The notes under the pieces: model-generated
Told to the model about the DNA's origin: nothing
Database searches by the model: none
The model's input: the letters and a program-made list of their open reading frames with translations, nothing else
Source of the DNA: JAWVFM01 sp038237625
Lineage (GTDB): Bacteria; Actinomycetota; Thermoleophilia; Solirubrobacterales; 70-9
DNA length: 64,000 nucleotides
Assembly: GCA_038237625.1 (NCBI GenBank)
Contig: JBBRYM010000004.1
Coordinates: forward strand, 1-64,000
Direction: 5' to 3'
Position numbers and translations under genes: made by a program
Shown here: positions 1-8,106 of the stretch, piece after piece
How the letters are laid out: every line of letters starts with the position of its first letter
How positions within the stretch are numbered: position 1 is the first letter of the stretch

Positions 1-141
1 CACTCCTGGCCGAACTCAGCACGGCGCTCGAAGGCCCTGCCATCCTTCCTTCGCTACTACAACCGGCGACGCCCCCACAGCTCGCTGGGTGACCGGCCTC
101 CGATCAGCCGTGTTCACAACGTCCGTGGGCAGGACAGCTAG
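1..141 (+). pseudogene. Transposase C-terminus (IS481/IS3-type integrase core), cut by window edge
   Basis: The frame open from base 1 ends at a TAG at 139-141 and reads YYNRRRPHSSLGDRPPISR near its end. This is the hallmark C-terminal signature of DDE transposases of the IS481/IS3 type (YYN..RPHSSLG..PP). Only 46 codons are visible, so the gene may continue to the left or be a remnant. It lies next to a truncated GST gene, which fits an old insertion or rearrangement. Confidence 0.75.
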
Positions 142-154
142 GCCCCGGTTGCCC

Positions 155-664
155 TCAGCGGCCGAGAACGCGCAACAGATCCGCGGCCGCGCCCGGCACC
201 GGCGCGAGGAGCTCGCGGACCTCGCTGAGGCCGCTGCGAAGCTCGGCGTCGCCGGCTTCGATGGGGAGCATCGAGTCCTGGAGCTCGGCGATCGCCTGGT
301 CGGCCTCGAGTGCCGAGCCCACGGCGCGCTCGCAGAGGACCTTTACCCCCTGGGAGGCGAGGCCTCCCGACGGCGACTCGAAGTTTCCGGCCGGAAGGCC
401 GACCCGCTCCGCGAACTGCTCGTGCGTGCGTTTGGCCCGGCCGTATGCACGCTGCACTGGACGGAAGAGCTGGGACTCCAAGCGCTCGGCGGTGGCGTCG
501 TCGAGGAGCTCGAAGGCTTCGCTGAGGCAGGCCAGCGCCAGCGCGATGCGGTCGGTCGCGGCGGCGAGCTCGGTGAGGATCCTGGTTCTCGCCTCGAGGG
601 TGCTGACGGGCACCCGGCCAGGATAGGCGGCTCGCTCCGCCGCCTTCGCCACGATTGACCCCAT
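155..664 (-). CDS. Hypothetical helical protein
   Basis: A 169-residue protein starting MGSIVAKAAERAAYPGR, preceded by an AGAAGG-like ribosome site. It is rich in Ala, Leu, Glu and Arg, looks wholly alpha-helical, and has no signal peptide or membrane segment. I recognise no family. Longer versions of the frame extend into the neighbouring GST remnant and are less likely. Its start lies where the GST-like remnant on the other strand loses its N-terminal half, so it may sit on a rearrangement boundary. Confidence 0.5.
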   Translation of the reverse strand: MGSIVAKAAERAAYPGRVPVSTLEARTRILTELAAATDRIALALACLSEAFELLDDATAERLESQLFRPVQRAYGRAKRTHEQFAERVGLPAGNFESPSGGLASQGVKVLCERAVGSALEADQAIAELQDSMLPIEAGDAELRSGLSEVRELLAPVPGAAADLLRVLGR

Positions 665-706
665 GGCCGTCGACCTTCTGACCTGGAACGCCGCCGATTT
701 CTCGGG

Positions 707-1060
707 GGGACTCCGGAAGCGGCGTGCGAGGCGGAGGCGCAGGTGCGAGCTTCGTTCGACGCCGTGGACGAGCGGCTGGCGGATGGTAGGCCCTACCTGT
801 GTGGCGCCTCGTTCACCGCCGCCGACCTGACCTTCGCGGCGCTTGCCGCCCCGATGCTGATGCCTCCCGAGTACGGCGTGCCGCTGCCCCAGCCAGAGGA
901 GCTTCCCCGGGCGATGGCGACGGTCGTGCGCGAGCTCCGCGCGCATCCGGCCGGCGTGCATGCCCTCGCGATGTTTCGGGACGAGCGCGACCGCTCGAAC
1001 CGCGCGATTGGATCGGGCGAGAGCTCACCGACCACGCGCGCTACGCCAACCAGCAGCTAG
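707..1060 (+). pseudogene. Glutathione S-transferase C-terminal domain remnant
   Basis: The frame encodes a GST C-terminal helical domain: DERLADGRPYLCG followed by FTAADLTFAALAAP and a HPAG segment before the end. Recognisable sequence continues upstream of the first GTG (743) to about 707 (TPEAACEAEAQ). The N-terminal thioredoxin-fold domain that binds glutathione is absent; the opposite-strand gene at 155-664 occupies its place. A full GST would be about 200-260 residues. I call it a 5'-truncated remnant, though a short expressed product from the GTG at 743 cannot be excluded. Confidence 0.6.
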
Positions 1061-1096
1061 CCCTCAACGGTTTGCCCGGCTGATTTCGCGACTGCC

Positions 1097-2146
1097 TCAC
1101 GTGCGGGCTTCCTGTCGCTCGCCCCAGTAGGCGTCGAGCCGCGCCGCGAACGCCTTCGGCTTGTCCGCGTAGAGACGCTCGCCCAGCGGCAGCGCCGCGC
1201 CCAGCAACTCGTCCTGGCGCTCGGCGATGACCTCAAGCAGCCGCCGGCGGGCGTCCTCGTCTTCGAAGCAGGCCTTCCGCTCGCGAGCGTCAGCGGCCAA
1301 GACACTGAGGTCGATGTGGTCGCCGAGGTGTTCGGTGAGCTCGTGGGCCTGATCGGCGAGCGGGCGCAGAACCTCCGGCCATGAGTCGCAGAGAATCCGC
1401 AGGTGGTACCAGAGGTCCTTGGCGCGCTTTCGCCAATCGTGCACGGCCTCGTCATCGGGGTCTTCGCGGACCGCCGCCAGGGCCTTGCGCCCGCGACGAT
1501 AGGCGCGAGCCACTCCGGGCCCGGGGCGCCACGAGGACCCCGAAAGGTCCCACGACGGAACCTCCTCGCGGCCGGCTTCGATCGCGCCGATCGCCTCGCT
1601 CAATGCGTCGGTGCCGATCTCGGCGGGCCGGCGCTCGTCCTCCAATGTCGAGACGTACGCATCGATCCCGTCGAGCTGGGCGGACTCTTGGAGCGCGGCG
1701 ATCGTTTGGAGCTTCACCTCGGCGTCGCGAGTCCGCGAGAGCCGTCGCCCCGCGTCGCGAAAGCGGCGATTCTCCCGCGCGTAGGCCTTTTCGCCGATGT
1801 CGTCGCGGACCAGGCGAAGCAGCGAGCGCACCTTCTTCAGGTCCTTGCGCGCCTCGTGCACCGACTCGGCCGGCCGCTCGTCGAAGTCGCGAAGCTGCTC
1901 GAGCGCGTCGTCGATGCGCCCGAGCGCAATTCGCTCGATGCCCTGCGCCGTGCCCTCTTCGTGCTTGAGGAGATACGCGCGAGCCGGACCGGCGCGCCCG
2001 TTTCCGTCGGCATCGCCGCGAACGGAGCGCGCCACGATCGCAGCAGCCACCCCGGCATCGCCAGGCGCCTGGAGGTTGGCTTCGTGAGCGTTCAAGTCCT
2101 CGACGATCCAGGTACCCGGCAGTACGGGATCGCACTCGACGGGCAT
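1097..2146 (-). CDS. CHAD domain protein
   Basis: About 349 residues from the chosen ATG (MPVECDPVLPG). CHAD is an all-helical domain with conserved basic and His residues that binds inorganic polyphosphate; characterised members associate with polyP granules. Visible signs are RAYLLKHEEG at the domain start, SVHEARKDLKKVRSLLRLVR (the conserved H..RK..K..R helix), a second copy in AVHDWRKRAKDLWYHL, and ELTEHLGDHIDL near the end. There is no CYTH domain, so this is a stand-alone CHAD protein. The frame is open further upstream to 2239; the start is uncertain. CsbD starts divergently to its right. Confidence 0.85.
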   Translation of the reverse strand: MPVECDPVLPGTWIVEDLNAHEANLQAPGDAGVAAAIVARSVRGDADGNGRAGPARAYLLKHEEGTAQGIERIALGRIDDALEQLRDFDERPAESVHEARKDLKKVRSLLRLVRDDIGEKAYARENRRFRDAGRRLSRTRDAEVKLQTIAALQESAQLDGIDAYVSTLEDERRPAEIGTDALSEAIGAIEAGREEVPSWDLSGSSWRPGPGVARAYRRGRKALAAVREDPDDEAVHDWRKRAKDLWYHLRILCDSWPEVLRPLADQAHELTEHLGDHIDLSVLAADARERKACFEDEDARRRLLEVIAERQDELLGAALPLGERLYADKPKAFAARLDAYWGERQEART

Positions 2147-2256
2147 GGAGCTCACCGGTCTGTGGGAAGACCTCCCCTTCTTGGACTGAACGCGGTTGAG
2201 CGCGTGGGCTACGGGTACCTCCGGGGGACTAACACGCAATCCAGGAGGAAATAAGC

Positions 2257-2448
2257 ATGGGAATCACCGACAAGATCACCGGCAAGGCCAAGCAGGCCGC
2301 AGGCGACATCACGGGCGACAAGGATCTTCGCCGCGAGGGCCTGAGCGAAGAGGAGAAGGGCGAGAAGAAGGACGAGCTCGCGCACGCCGAGAACAAGGCC
2401 GACCAGAAGGCCGCGGAGGTCGCGGACCTCGAGCGCGAGACCGCGTAG
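2257..2448 (+). CDS. CsbD family general stress protein
   Basis: A 63-residue, highly charged protein beginning MGITDKITGKAKQAAGDITG, the signature start of the CsbD family (small, soluble, helical, induced under general stress or sigma-B control in Bacillus). A strong AGGAGGAAATA ribosome site precedes the ATG. The gene stands alone, divergent from the CHAD gene and followed by a perfect intrinsic hairpin. Molecular function is unknown for the family. Confidence 0.92.
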   Translation: MGITDKITGKAKQAAGDITGDKDLRREGLSEEEKGEKKDELAHAENKADQKAAEVADLERETA

Positions 2449-2466
2449 CCATACCGAATTGCGAGC

Positions 2467-2495
2467 AAGGACCCGGCCAACCTGGCCGGGTCCTT
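2467..2495 (+). terminator. Intrinsic terminator after csbD-like gene
   Basis: Perfect 12-bp inverted repeat AAGGACCCGGCC / GGCCGGGTCCTT with a 5-nt loop, 18 nt after the CsbD stop. The right arm ends in CCTTG, so there is little U-tract, as is common in GC-rich actinobacteria. Confidence 0.75.
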
Positions 2496-2632
2496 GTGAC
2501 TCGGGAGAGTTGAGCGAGGGGTAGGAAGGCGGACATGGCAGGCGCATCTGCGGCCGCTCGGCCGCTTCGAGATCGGGGAGTTGCCTCCGGTTACGCCGAT
2601 CCGGCCCGATCTCATCTGAGCAGGAAGGGCGG

Positions 2633-3652
2633 CTAAGCGGCCAGCAGCCGCAGGACCGTGCGCTCGATGCGCTCGCGGTCGGCGAACTCGCCCGGTTCCG
2701 TGCCCGCGACGACTCGCTTCGCAGCGTCGCGAATGGTCTCGCCCGAGTCGAAGCGGTCGAACACGCGCGGATCGATGTAGGAGTTGCGGCACACGGCGGG
2801 CGTGTTGCCGAGATAGCCGGCGACCTGCTTGATGGCGGCGGCGGCCGTTCGCTTGCGCGCGGTCTTGGTGAGCCCGCTGGAATCCATGCCGGCGAGCACG
2901 ACAGCCGCGAGCACCGTGGCGTTCCAGGTCCGGAAATCCTTGGCGGAGTAGTCCTCGCCGGCGTGTGCCTTCAGATAGCTGTTGACGTCATCTGAGCGCA
3001 CGTCGCGCCAGGCGCGGCTCTCCCAAAATGCCAGGAGGGCGTCGCCGCCGCTTGCAGGGCGGTTCTTCAGCGCGCGAAGAACGGGCAGTGCCTGTGCGTC
3101 CGCGAGGGTGAGGACGCGGCGCTGTCCCGATTTGGCCGGATAGTCGAAGACGGCGGCGCCACGCTCGAACTGCACGTGCTCGCGGCGCAACGTCGCCAGG
3201 CCAAAGCTCTCGTTCTCGGCGGCGTAAGCCTCGCCGCCGATCCGAAACAGCCCAACGTCCAAGAGGCGGACTGAAAGCCCGAGCACCCGGTCCGAGGACA
3301 GTCCGGCCGAGGCGAGGTCGGTTTCGGCCTGGGCGCGAAGCCGCGGAAGGGATCTGGCGAAGTGCTCCATGCGCGCGAATTTCTCGCGGTCGCGCGCCTC
3401 GCGCCAGCTCGGGTGGTAGAGGTACTGCTTGCGCCCCGCGTCGTCGATGCCGGTCGCCTGGATGTGTCCGTTGGTGAGGGCGCAGATCCACACGTCGCGC
3501 CAGGCGGGCGGGATTCCGAGGGCCCGGACCCGCGCGAGCTCGTCCTGATCGGTGATCGGGTCCCCGGCGGTGTCCAGATAGGCGAACCCGCGCCCGCGGC
3601 GGATTCTCCGGATTCCCGGCTCGGCGCAATCGACTCTTCTAAGTCTCGCCAT
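2633..3652 (-). CDS. DNA topoisomerase IB
   Basis: A 339-residue type IB (eukaryote-like, poxvirus-size) topoisomerase that relaxes supercoils through a 3'-phosphotyrosine intermediate. The N-terminal domain contains GRGFAYLDTAGDPITD and IPPAWRDVWIC, and HIQATGIDDAGRKQYLYHP carries the conserved R..Y.YH segment. The catalytic region has KDFRTWNATVLAA, and the active-site Tyr is in CRNSYIDPRV near residue 295. The start MARLRRVDC has a GAGGGTGG site just upstream. It is a single gene, divergent from crcB. Confidence 0.93.
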   Translation of the reverse strand: MARLRRVDCAEPGIRRIRRGRGFAYLDTAGDPITDQDELARVRALGIPPAWRDVWICALTNGHIQATGIDDAGRKQYLYHPSWREARDREKFARMEHFARSLPRLRAQAETDLASAGLSSDRVLGLSVRLLDVGLFRIGGEAYAAENESFGLATLRREHVQFERGAAVFDYPAKSGQRRVLTLADAQALPVLRALKNRPASGGDALLAFWESRAWRDVRSDDVNSYLKAHAGEDYSAKDFRTWNATVLAAVVLAGMDSSGLTKTARKRTAAAAIKQVAGYLGNTPAVCRNSYIDPRVFDRFDSGETIRDAAKRVVAGTEPGEFADRERIERTVLRLLAA

Positions 3653-3717
3653 GGCCACCCCTCCTACCACGCGGGAACATCGGTCCAAACCACTGCGGTG
3701 CCCGCTACGGTCTGCCG

Positions 3718-4080
3718 ATGCCCTTGGCCGTCGTCGTAGCCGCAGCCGGTGCCGCAGGGGTCCTGGCCCGATACGGAATCTCCAATGCGTTTCATGGCGA
3801 CGCCCTTCCTTGGGCAACTGTCGCCATCAACGTCGCCGGGTCGTTTCTGCTCGGAGCTTTGGTTGAGCTGCCGCTCGACTGGGTCTCGCAGTCCGGCCGC
3901 ACCGCCCTGGGGGTCGGCTTTCTCGGCGGCTTTACGACCTTCTCGACGTTTTCGGTGCAGGCATTCCTCGACGTCGAGGCAGGGGAACCCCTGCGTGCGC
4001 TCGGGTATGTTGCGGCGTCGGTGCTACTGGGCTTCGCCGCTGCGGCGGCGGGCTATTTTCTGGCCCGCGCTGTCGCCTAG
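3718..4080 (+). CDS. crcB: Fluoride channel FluC/CrcB
   Basis: A 120-residue membrane protein with four predicted helices and the family signature GGFTTFSTFS (Phe-box and central Na+/F- region). It also has the N-terminal GAAGVLARY segment with the conserved Arg and an internal NVAGSFLLG motif. FluC proteins form antiparallel dimers that export F- across the inner membrane. Its length is typical. I see no fluoride riboswitch in the 65-nt gap before it. It nearly abuts the convergent cupredoxin gene. Confidence 0.95.
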   Translation: MPLAVVVAAAGAAGVLARYGISNAFHGDALPWATVAINVAGSFLLGALVELPLDWVSQSGRTALGVGFLGGFTTFSTFSVQAFLDVEAGEPLRALGYVAASVLLGFAAAAAGYFLARAVA

Positions 4081-4083
4081 TTC

Positions 4084-4431
4084 CTAGCCGACGACGACCT
4101 TGCCCTTGAAGTCGTGGATCGTGCAGATGTAGCGGTAGGTTCCGGCCTTCTTGAACTTGTGGCTGAACGTCTCGCTGGCGCCGGTGGCCGAATGGGCGCT
4201 GATCGACTTGAACGTGACGTTATGGGGAGCATTCGAGCTCCAGCTCCAGTGAACGGTGGCGCCCCTCTGAACGTGAAGGGACTTTGGCATGAAGTGGTAG
4301 GTCACCAGGCTCGAGCCCTTGATCGTGACGTGGTGGCCGCTTGCGGGCGAGACCGTCGTGAAAACCGCGGCGGCCGCAACTGCCACGAGCGCTGCGACGA
4401 CGACGATCCGCTTCCTGAACCTTGCTGGCAT
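4084..4431 (-). CDS. Secreted cupredoxin-like protein
   Basis: A 115-residue protein with a clear signal peptide (KRIVVVAALVAVAAAAVFTTV then ASGHH). The plastocyanin/azurin-type beta-barrel shows APHNV (first His ligand) and GTYRYICTIHDFKGKVVV (Cys and second His). In typical members the loop reads C..H..M.G. Here it is CTIHDFKG, one residue shorter, with Phe where the axial Met is expected, so a type 1 copper site would be altered. Probable role is periplasmic or extracellular electron transfer or copper binding. The long in-frame N-terminal extension upstream is not credible. Confidence 0.82.
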   Translation of the reverse strand: MPARFRKRIVVVAALVAVAAAAVFTTVSPASGHHVTIKGSSLVTYHFMPKSLHVQRGATVHWSWSSNAPHNVTFKSISAHSATGASETFSHKFKKAGTYRYICTIHDFKGKVVVG

Positions 4432-4490
4432 GAATCGCTCCTTGTTGGCGGATGGCTCGAAGGGAACTACGAGGCCCGGGCGCTCGAGGT

Positions 4491-5963
4491 TCAGCCGCGA
4501 GATGCCTGACGCGCTGCTCGGGCCGCCACCTCGCCGGCGAGCGCCTGCCCGGGAGCAAAGGCGATCGCCGCCGATCGCGGGCCGAAGCGGATCGCGCCGT
4601 AGCTGCCGTCGAGGAAGCGCCACGTATGCAGGGTGAGGCGCTGGCCGAGGCGGCCGAGCAGCGAGTAGTCGAAGAACGCGTCGCCGATCGAGAGCCGGTC
4701 AGTTGAGCCTCGCAGACGGATCGCGATCACGCCCACGTCTTCGGCAACGCATGGATCCGGGCAGCTACCGTTCGTCAGTCGCCATAGCTGGAAGCGCCCG
4801 CCGCGCCAGCCGTCCGCGGCCGTCTCGGCGATCTGGTCGGGCGCGCCGCTGGACAGGAGGCCGAGCAGATCCTCTTCGCCGGCGACGCCGGTTCCGGCGA
4901 GGAAGTGCGAAGGGGCGAGCAGCGGCCGCAGGTGCAGGCGCGCCGGCCGGCTCCCAGTGCGGCGGGGCCAAAGCGACGGGTGCAGGATGCCCCGGGTGGT
5001 CTCGGGAGGGCTGCCCAGTGCCGCGTTTACCAGCCGCCAACCGTGGACCCTTCGATAGAGGCGCTGCACGAACAACGGCCCGTCCACGTAGTCGAAGACG
5101 GTGTTGGCCTTGACCGCGAACGGAGTTGCGCCGCCGGCAGCCAGGACGCTGCGCTGCCCGGCGATCCTGATGCCGATCGACAGCTGGTTGTGCAGGTAGC
5201 GGCCGTCGTAGCGGCTCGCGACGAACGTCGCCGTGCCCTCGATCAGCGCCCGGCGGGCCTGTGCTCGCTGGCCCGCGCCTCGCGACGTGGCGAAGTGGAG
5301 GTTGAAGTGCTGGTCCTCGAGCGCGTGCGTCAGCTCGTGGGCGAGGATGCGCTCGACGTCGCGCCGAGTCGCCGCAACGCGGTCGATCAGGATCACGCGG
5401 TTACGGTGGTAGTCGTAGGCGCCCCCGACCAGCTCCGAGGCGCCGGAGGCGCTGGCGTCGATGGCGGTCCCGCCCGGAAGCAGGCCGGCCAGTGTCTCGA
5501 AGCCGCTCTGCGCGCGCACGCGGCTGCGATAGCTCGCAACCCGGCCTGGAGTTCGCGCCAATTTCGCCACGGCCTGGTTGCGCAGGCGGCGACCCACGCG
5601 GGCGAGCTGGTCGGGCTGAAGAACCACGACCCGCGGCAGCGTTCGAAAGCGAAGCCCGCGAAGGCGCTCGACCCGGCGCGCCACCCTGGCCACATGCAGA
5701 TGCACGGTCGATCCACCAGCGGGATCGAGCTCCAGGCCCGACGGAGCGGGGGCCGAGACCGACGGGGCGCAGCCCGCCGGCAGAACGGCCAGGAGTGCGG
5801 CTACCGCCGCCGCAAGCCCAACAGCACGCCTGGGAGGGCGAGCAGGGACAGCGCGGCAGCCGCCAGGACCCGGCCATGGATGAGCAGCCAGACGAGCACG
5901 AAGCCGACGACGGTGGCCACCGCGGGGATCATCGCGAGGGCCCGCGCCGGCGCCGGGCCGCAT
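4491..5963 (-). CDS. Putative lipoprotein with HExxH zinc-metalloprotease motif
   Basis: A large exported protein. A hydrophobic stretch ending LPAGC (Cys codon at 5769-5771) looks like a lipobox. Around its middle is ILAHELTHALEDQH, an HExxH zinc-binding motif, followed by EGTATFVASRYDG (Glu as possible third ligand). I do not recognise a named family beyond this. The start is unresolved: no ATG or GTG lies close before the signal-like stretch, and the ATG at 5963 gives an unusually long 64-residue leader. A short membrane ORF overlaps that leader in another frame, so the true start may be nearer the lipobox or use a rare codon. Confidence 0.6.
   Translation of the reverse strand: MRPGAGAGPRDDPRGGHRRRLRARLAAHPWPGPGGCRAVPARPPRRAVGLAAAVAALLAVLPAGCAPSVSAPAPSGLELDPAGGSTVHLHVARVARRVERLRGLRFRTLPRVVVLQPDQLARVGRRLRNQAVAKLARTPGRVASYRSRVRAQSGFETLAGLLPGGTAIDASASGASELVGGAYDYHRNRVILIDRVAATRRDVERILAHELTHALEDQHFNLHFATSRGAGQRAQARRALIEGTATFVASRYDGRYLHNQLSIGIRIAGQRSVLAAGGATPFAVKANTVFDYVDGPLFVQRLYRRVHGWRLVNAALGSPPETTRGILHPSLWPRRTGSRPARLHLRPLLAPSHFLAGTGVAGEEDLLGLLSSGAPDQIAETAADGWRGGRFQLWRLTNGSCPDPCVAEDVGVIAIRLRGSTDRLSIGDAFFDYSLLGRLGQRLTLHTWRFLDGSYGAIRFGPRSAAIAFAPGQALAGEVAARAARQASRG
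5801..5932 (-). CDS. Small two-helix membrane protein ORF
   Basis: An ATG-started 43-codon frame reading MIPAVATVVGFVLVWLLIHG then a second hydrophobic helix and the basic end GLRRR. Both halves are hydrophobic enough to span the membrane. It starts 39 bp after the OppF-like stop on the same strand and overlaps the uncertain leader of the metalloprotease in a different frame. Codon composition is compatible with coding, but no homology can be judged at this length. Confidence 0.4.
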   Translation of the reverse strand: MIPAVATVVGFVLVWLLIHGRVLAAAALSLLALPGVLLGLRRR

Positions 5964-5971
5964 GGGGCACG

Positions 5972-7021
5972 TCAGGACTCGGCCTGCGCGTGGGGCAGGG
6001 CCGCGGCGACGGCGTCCGGATGCTCGCGGTTGAGAGGGTGATGACACGCGGCAAGCTGCCCGCCCGAGTGCGGAACAAGCGGCGGCTCGTCCTGGGAGCA
6101 GATCTCGGTTGCATAGGGGCAGCGGGTGTGGAACCGGCATGCTGAAGGCGGATTCGCCGGGCTCGGCAGGTCGCCCTCGAGGACTATCGGCTCGCGCGCG
6201 CGGTTCTGGCGCGGGTCCGGAATGGGCACGGCCGAGAGCAGCGAGAGCGTGTACGGATGGACCGGATTCGAGTAGACGGCGGCGGCGTCGCCCAGCTCGA
6301 CCATCTTGCCCAGGTACATCACTGCGATTCGGTCCGAGACGTGCCGCACGACGCCCAGGTCGTGGGCGACGAAGATGTAGGTGAGCTTGAACTCCTTCTG
6401 AAGGTCCTCGAGCAGGTTGATGATCTGCGCCTGGATCGAGACGTCGAGGGCAGACACGGGCTCGTCGGCGATGATCAGCTTCGGCCGCAGCGCCAGTGCT
6501 CGAGCGATTCCGATTCGCTGGCGTTGGCCGCCTGAGAACTCGTGCGGATAGCGGTTGAAGTGTTCGGCCGAGAGACCCACGCGCTCGAGCAGCTCTTGGA
6601 CCTGCGAGCGGAGCCCCTTCCCTGACGCGATGCCGTTCAGCTGGATCGGATCGCCGACGATCTCGCCAACTCGCTTGCGCGGGTTCAGCGAGGCGTAGGG
6701 GTCCTGGAAGATCATCTGCATTTCGCGCCGCAGGGGACGCAGCTCCCGCTGCTTCAGGCCCACAATCTCGCGGCCTTCGAAACGCACCGACCCCGACGTG
6801 GGCTTGATCAGCTGCAGGATGGTCCGGCAGAGTGTCGACTTTCCGCAGCCGGATTCGCCGACCAGCCCCAGGGTCTCGCCCTCGTAGACCTTGAAGCTGA
6901 CGTCGTCGACAGCCTTGACGGCGCCCACCTGCCGATCGAAGAGGATCCCTGACTTGATCGGAAAATGCTTGACGAGGTTGTCGACCTCGAGCAGCGGGGT
7001 TCCCGTCCCTTCGATGCTCAT
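5972..7021 (-). CDS. Oligopeptide ABC transporter ATP-binding protein (OppF/DppF-like)
   Basis: A 349-residue ATPase with Walker A GESGCGKST, signature SGGQRQRIGIARAL, Walker B LIIADEPVSALDV and the switch His in FVAHDLGVVRH. The C-terminal oligopeptide/dipeptide extension with CRFHTRCPYATEIC marks it as an Opp/Dpp-type subunit. The start ATG overlaps the stop of the preceding OppD-like gene (ATGA), so the two are translationally coupled. It pairs with OppD to power peptide import through the two permeases of this operon. Last transporter gene of the operon. Confidence 0.95.
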   Translation of the reverse strand: MSIEGTGTPLLEVDNLVKHFPIKSGILFDRQVGAVKAVDDVSFKVYEGETLGLVGESGCGKSTLCRTILQLIKPTSGSVRFEGREIVGLKQRELRPLRREMQMIFQDPYASLNPRKRVGEIVGDPIQLNGIASGKGLRSQVQELLERVGLSAEHFNRYPHEFSGGQRQRIGIARALALRPKLIIADEPVSALDVSIQAQIINLLEDLQKEFKLTYIFVAHDLGVVRHVSDRIAVMYLGKMVELGDAAAVYSNPVHPYTLSLLSAVPIPDPRQNRAREPIVLEGDLPSPANPPSACRFHTRCPYATEICSQDEPPLVPHSGGQLAACHHPLNREHPDAVAAALPHAQAES

Positions 7022-8106
7022 GACCTGGCCCCCGCCGGTGCCGGAGCCTCGAGACCGATCTCTCCGCCCTCGACGATGCGCAGGGACTTCTTCTTTTCGT
7101 TGTCGAGCCAGCAGCGGTCGAGGTGCCCGGTTTCGCCGCCGCGCTGCTTGAGCTCCGGAAGCTCCAGGCACTTGTCGAACGAATGCGGACAGCGCGGCCG
7201 GAACGGGCAGCCCTTGGGCGGGGAGATCAGCGACGGCGGCTGCCCCTTGATCTGGGAGAGCCGTGCCACCCGGTCGCGATCGATGCGGGTCAGCGACCCC
7301 AGCAGGCCCCAGGCGTAGGGATGCTGGGGGTCGTAGAAGATCTGGTCGAGGGAGCCCTTCTCCACGACGCGGCCCGCGTACATGACGTTGACCTCGTCGG
7401 CGACCTCGGCGATGACGCCCAGGTCGTGGGTGATCATGATCACCCCCATCTCGAACTCCTTCTGAAGGCGCTGGAGGAGCTTCAGGATCTGGGCCTGGAG
7501 GGTGACGTCGAGCGCGGTCGTCGGCTCGTCGGCGATCAGTAGCTTCGGGTCGTTGACCAGCGCCATGGCAATCATCACCCGCTGGCGCATGCCGCCAGAG
7601 AACTCGTGCGGGTACTGGTCGAAGCGGCGCTCGGCCTCCGGAATGCCGACGAGCTTCAGCAGGTCGATCGAGCGCTTGCGGGCTGCGTCGTGGTTGATGT
7701 CCTGGTGGGCCTGGACCGCCTCGACCATCTGCCAGCCGATCTTGTAGTACGGGTGCAGCGAGGTCAGCGGGTCCTGGAAGATCATCGCGATGTCGTTGCC
7801 GCGGACCTTGCGAAGCTCGTCGGGCTGGAGGCTGAGCAGATCCGTTCCGTCGAAGAAGATCTGGCCCGAGATCGTGGTGTAGCGCGCCCGGGTTAGCCCG
7901 AGCACTGTCATGTTGGCGACGCTCTTGCCGCTACCGGACTCGCCGACGATCCCGAGCGTCTCGCCGCGGTCGACCGAGAACGACGCACCATCGACCGCGG
8001 TGAGCGTGCCGTCCTCGGTCTCGAAGCTGACCATGAGGTCGCGGACTTCGAGGAGCTTGCGCGCCGGGGTGGCTGTCGTCGCCGGCGCCTGCGGAGAATC
8101 GGTCAT
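7018..8106 (-). CDS. Oligopeptide ABC transporter ATP-binding protein (OppD/DppD-like)
   Basis: A 362-residue ATPase: Walker A GESGSGKS, signature SGGMRQRVMIAMAL, Walker B LLIADEPTTALDV, switch His in MITHDLGVI. The C-terminal cysteine cluster CPFRPRCPHSFDKC is typical of the OppD family. It overlaps the upstream permease stop and the downstream OppF start by 4 nt each, showing a tightly coupled operon. Confidence 0.95.
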   Translation of the reverse strand: MTDSPQAPATTATPARKLLEVRDLMVSFETEDGTLTAVDGASFSVDRGETLGIVGESGSGKSVANMTVLGLTRARYTTISGQIFFDGTDLLSLQPDELRKVRGNDIAMIFQDPLTSLHPYYKIGWQMVEAVQAHQDINHDAARKRSIDLLKLVGIPEAERRFDQYPHEFSGGMRQRVMIAMALVNDPKLLIADEPTTALDVTLQAQILKLLQRLQKEFEMGVIMITHDLGVIAEVADEVNVMYAGRVVEKGSLDQIFYDPQHPYAWGLLGSLTRIDRDRVARLSQIKGQPPSLISPPKGCPFRPRCPHSFDKCLELPELKQRGGETGHLDRCWLDNEKKKSLRIVEGGEIGLEAPAPAGARS

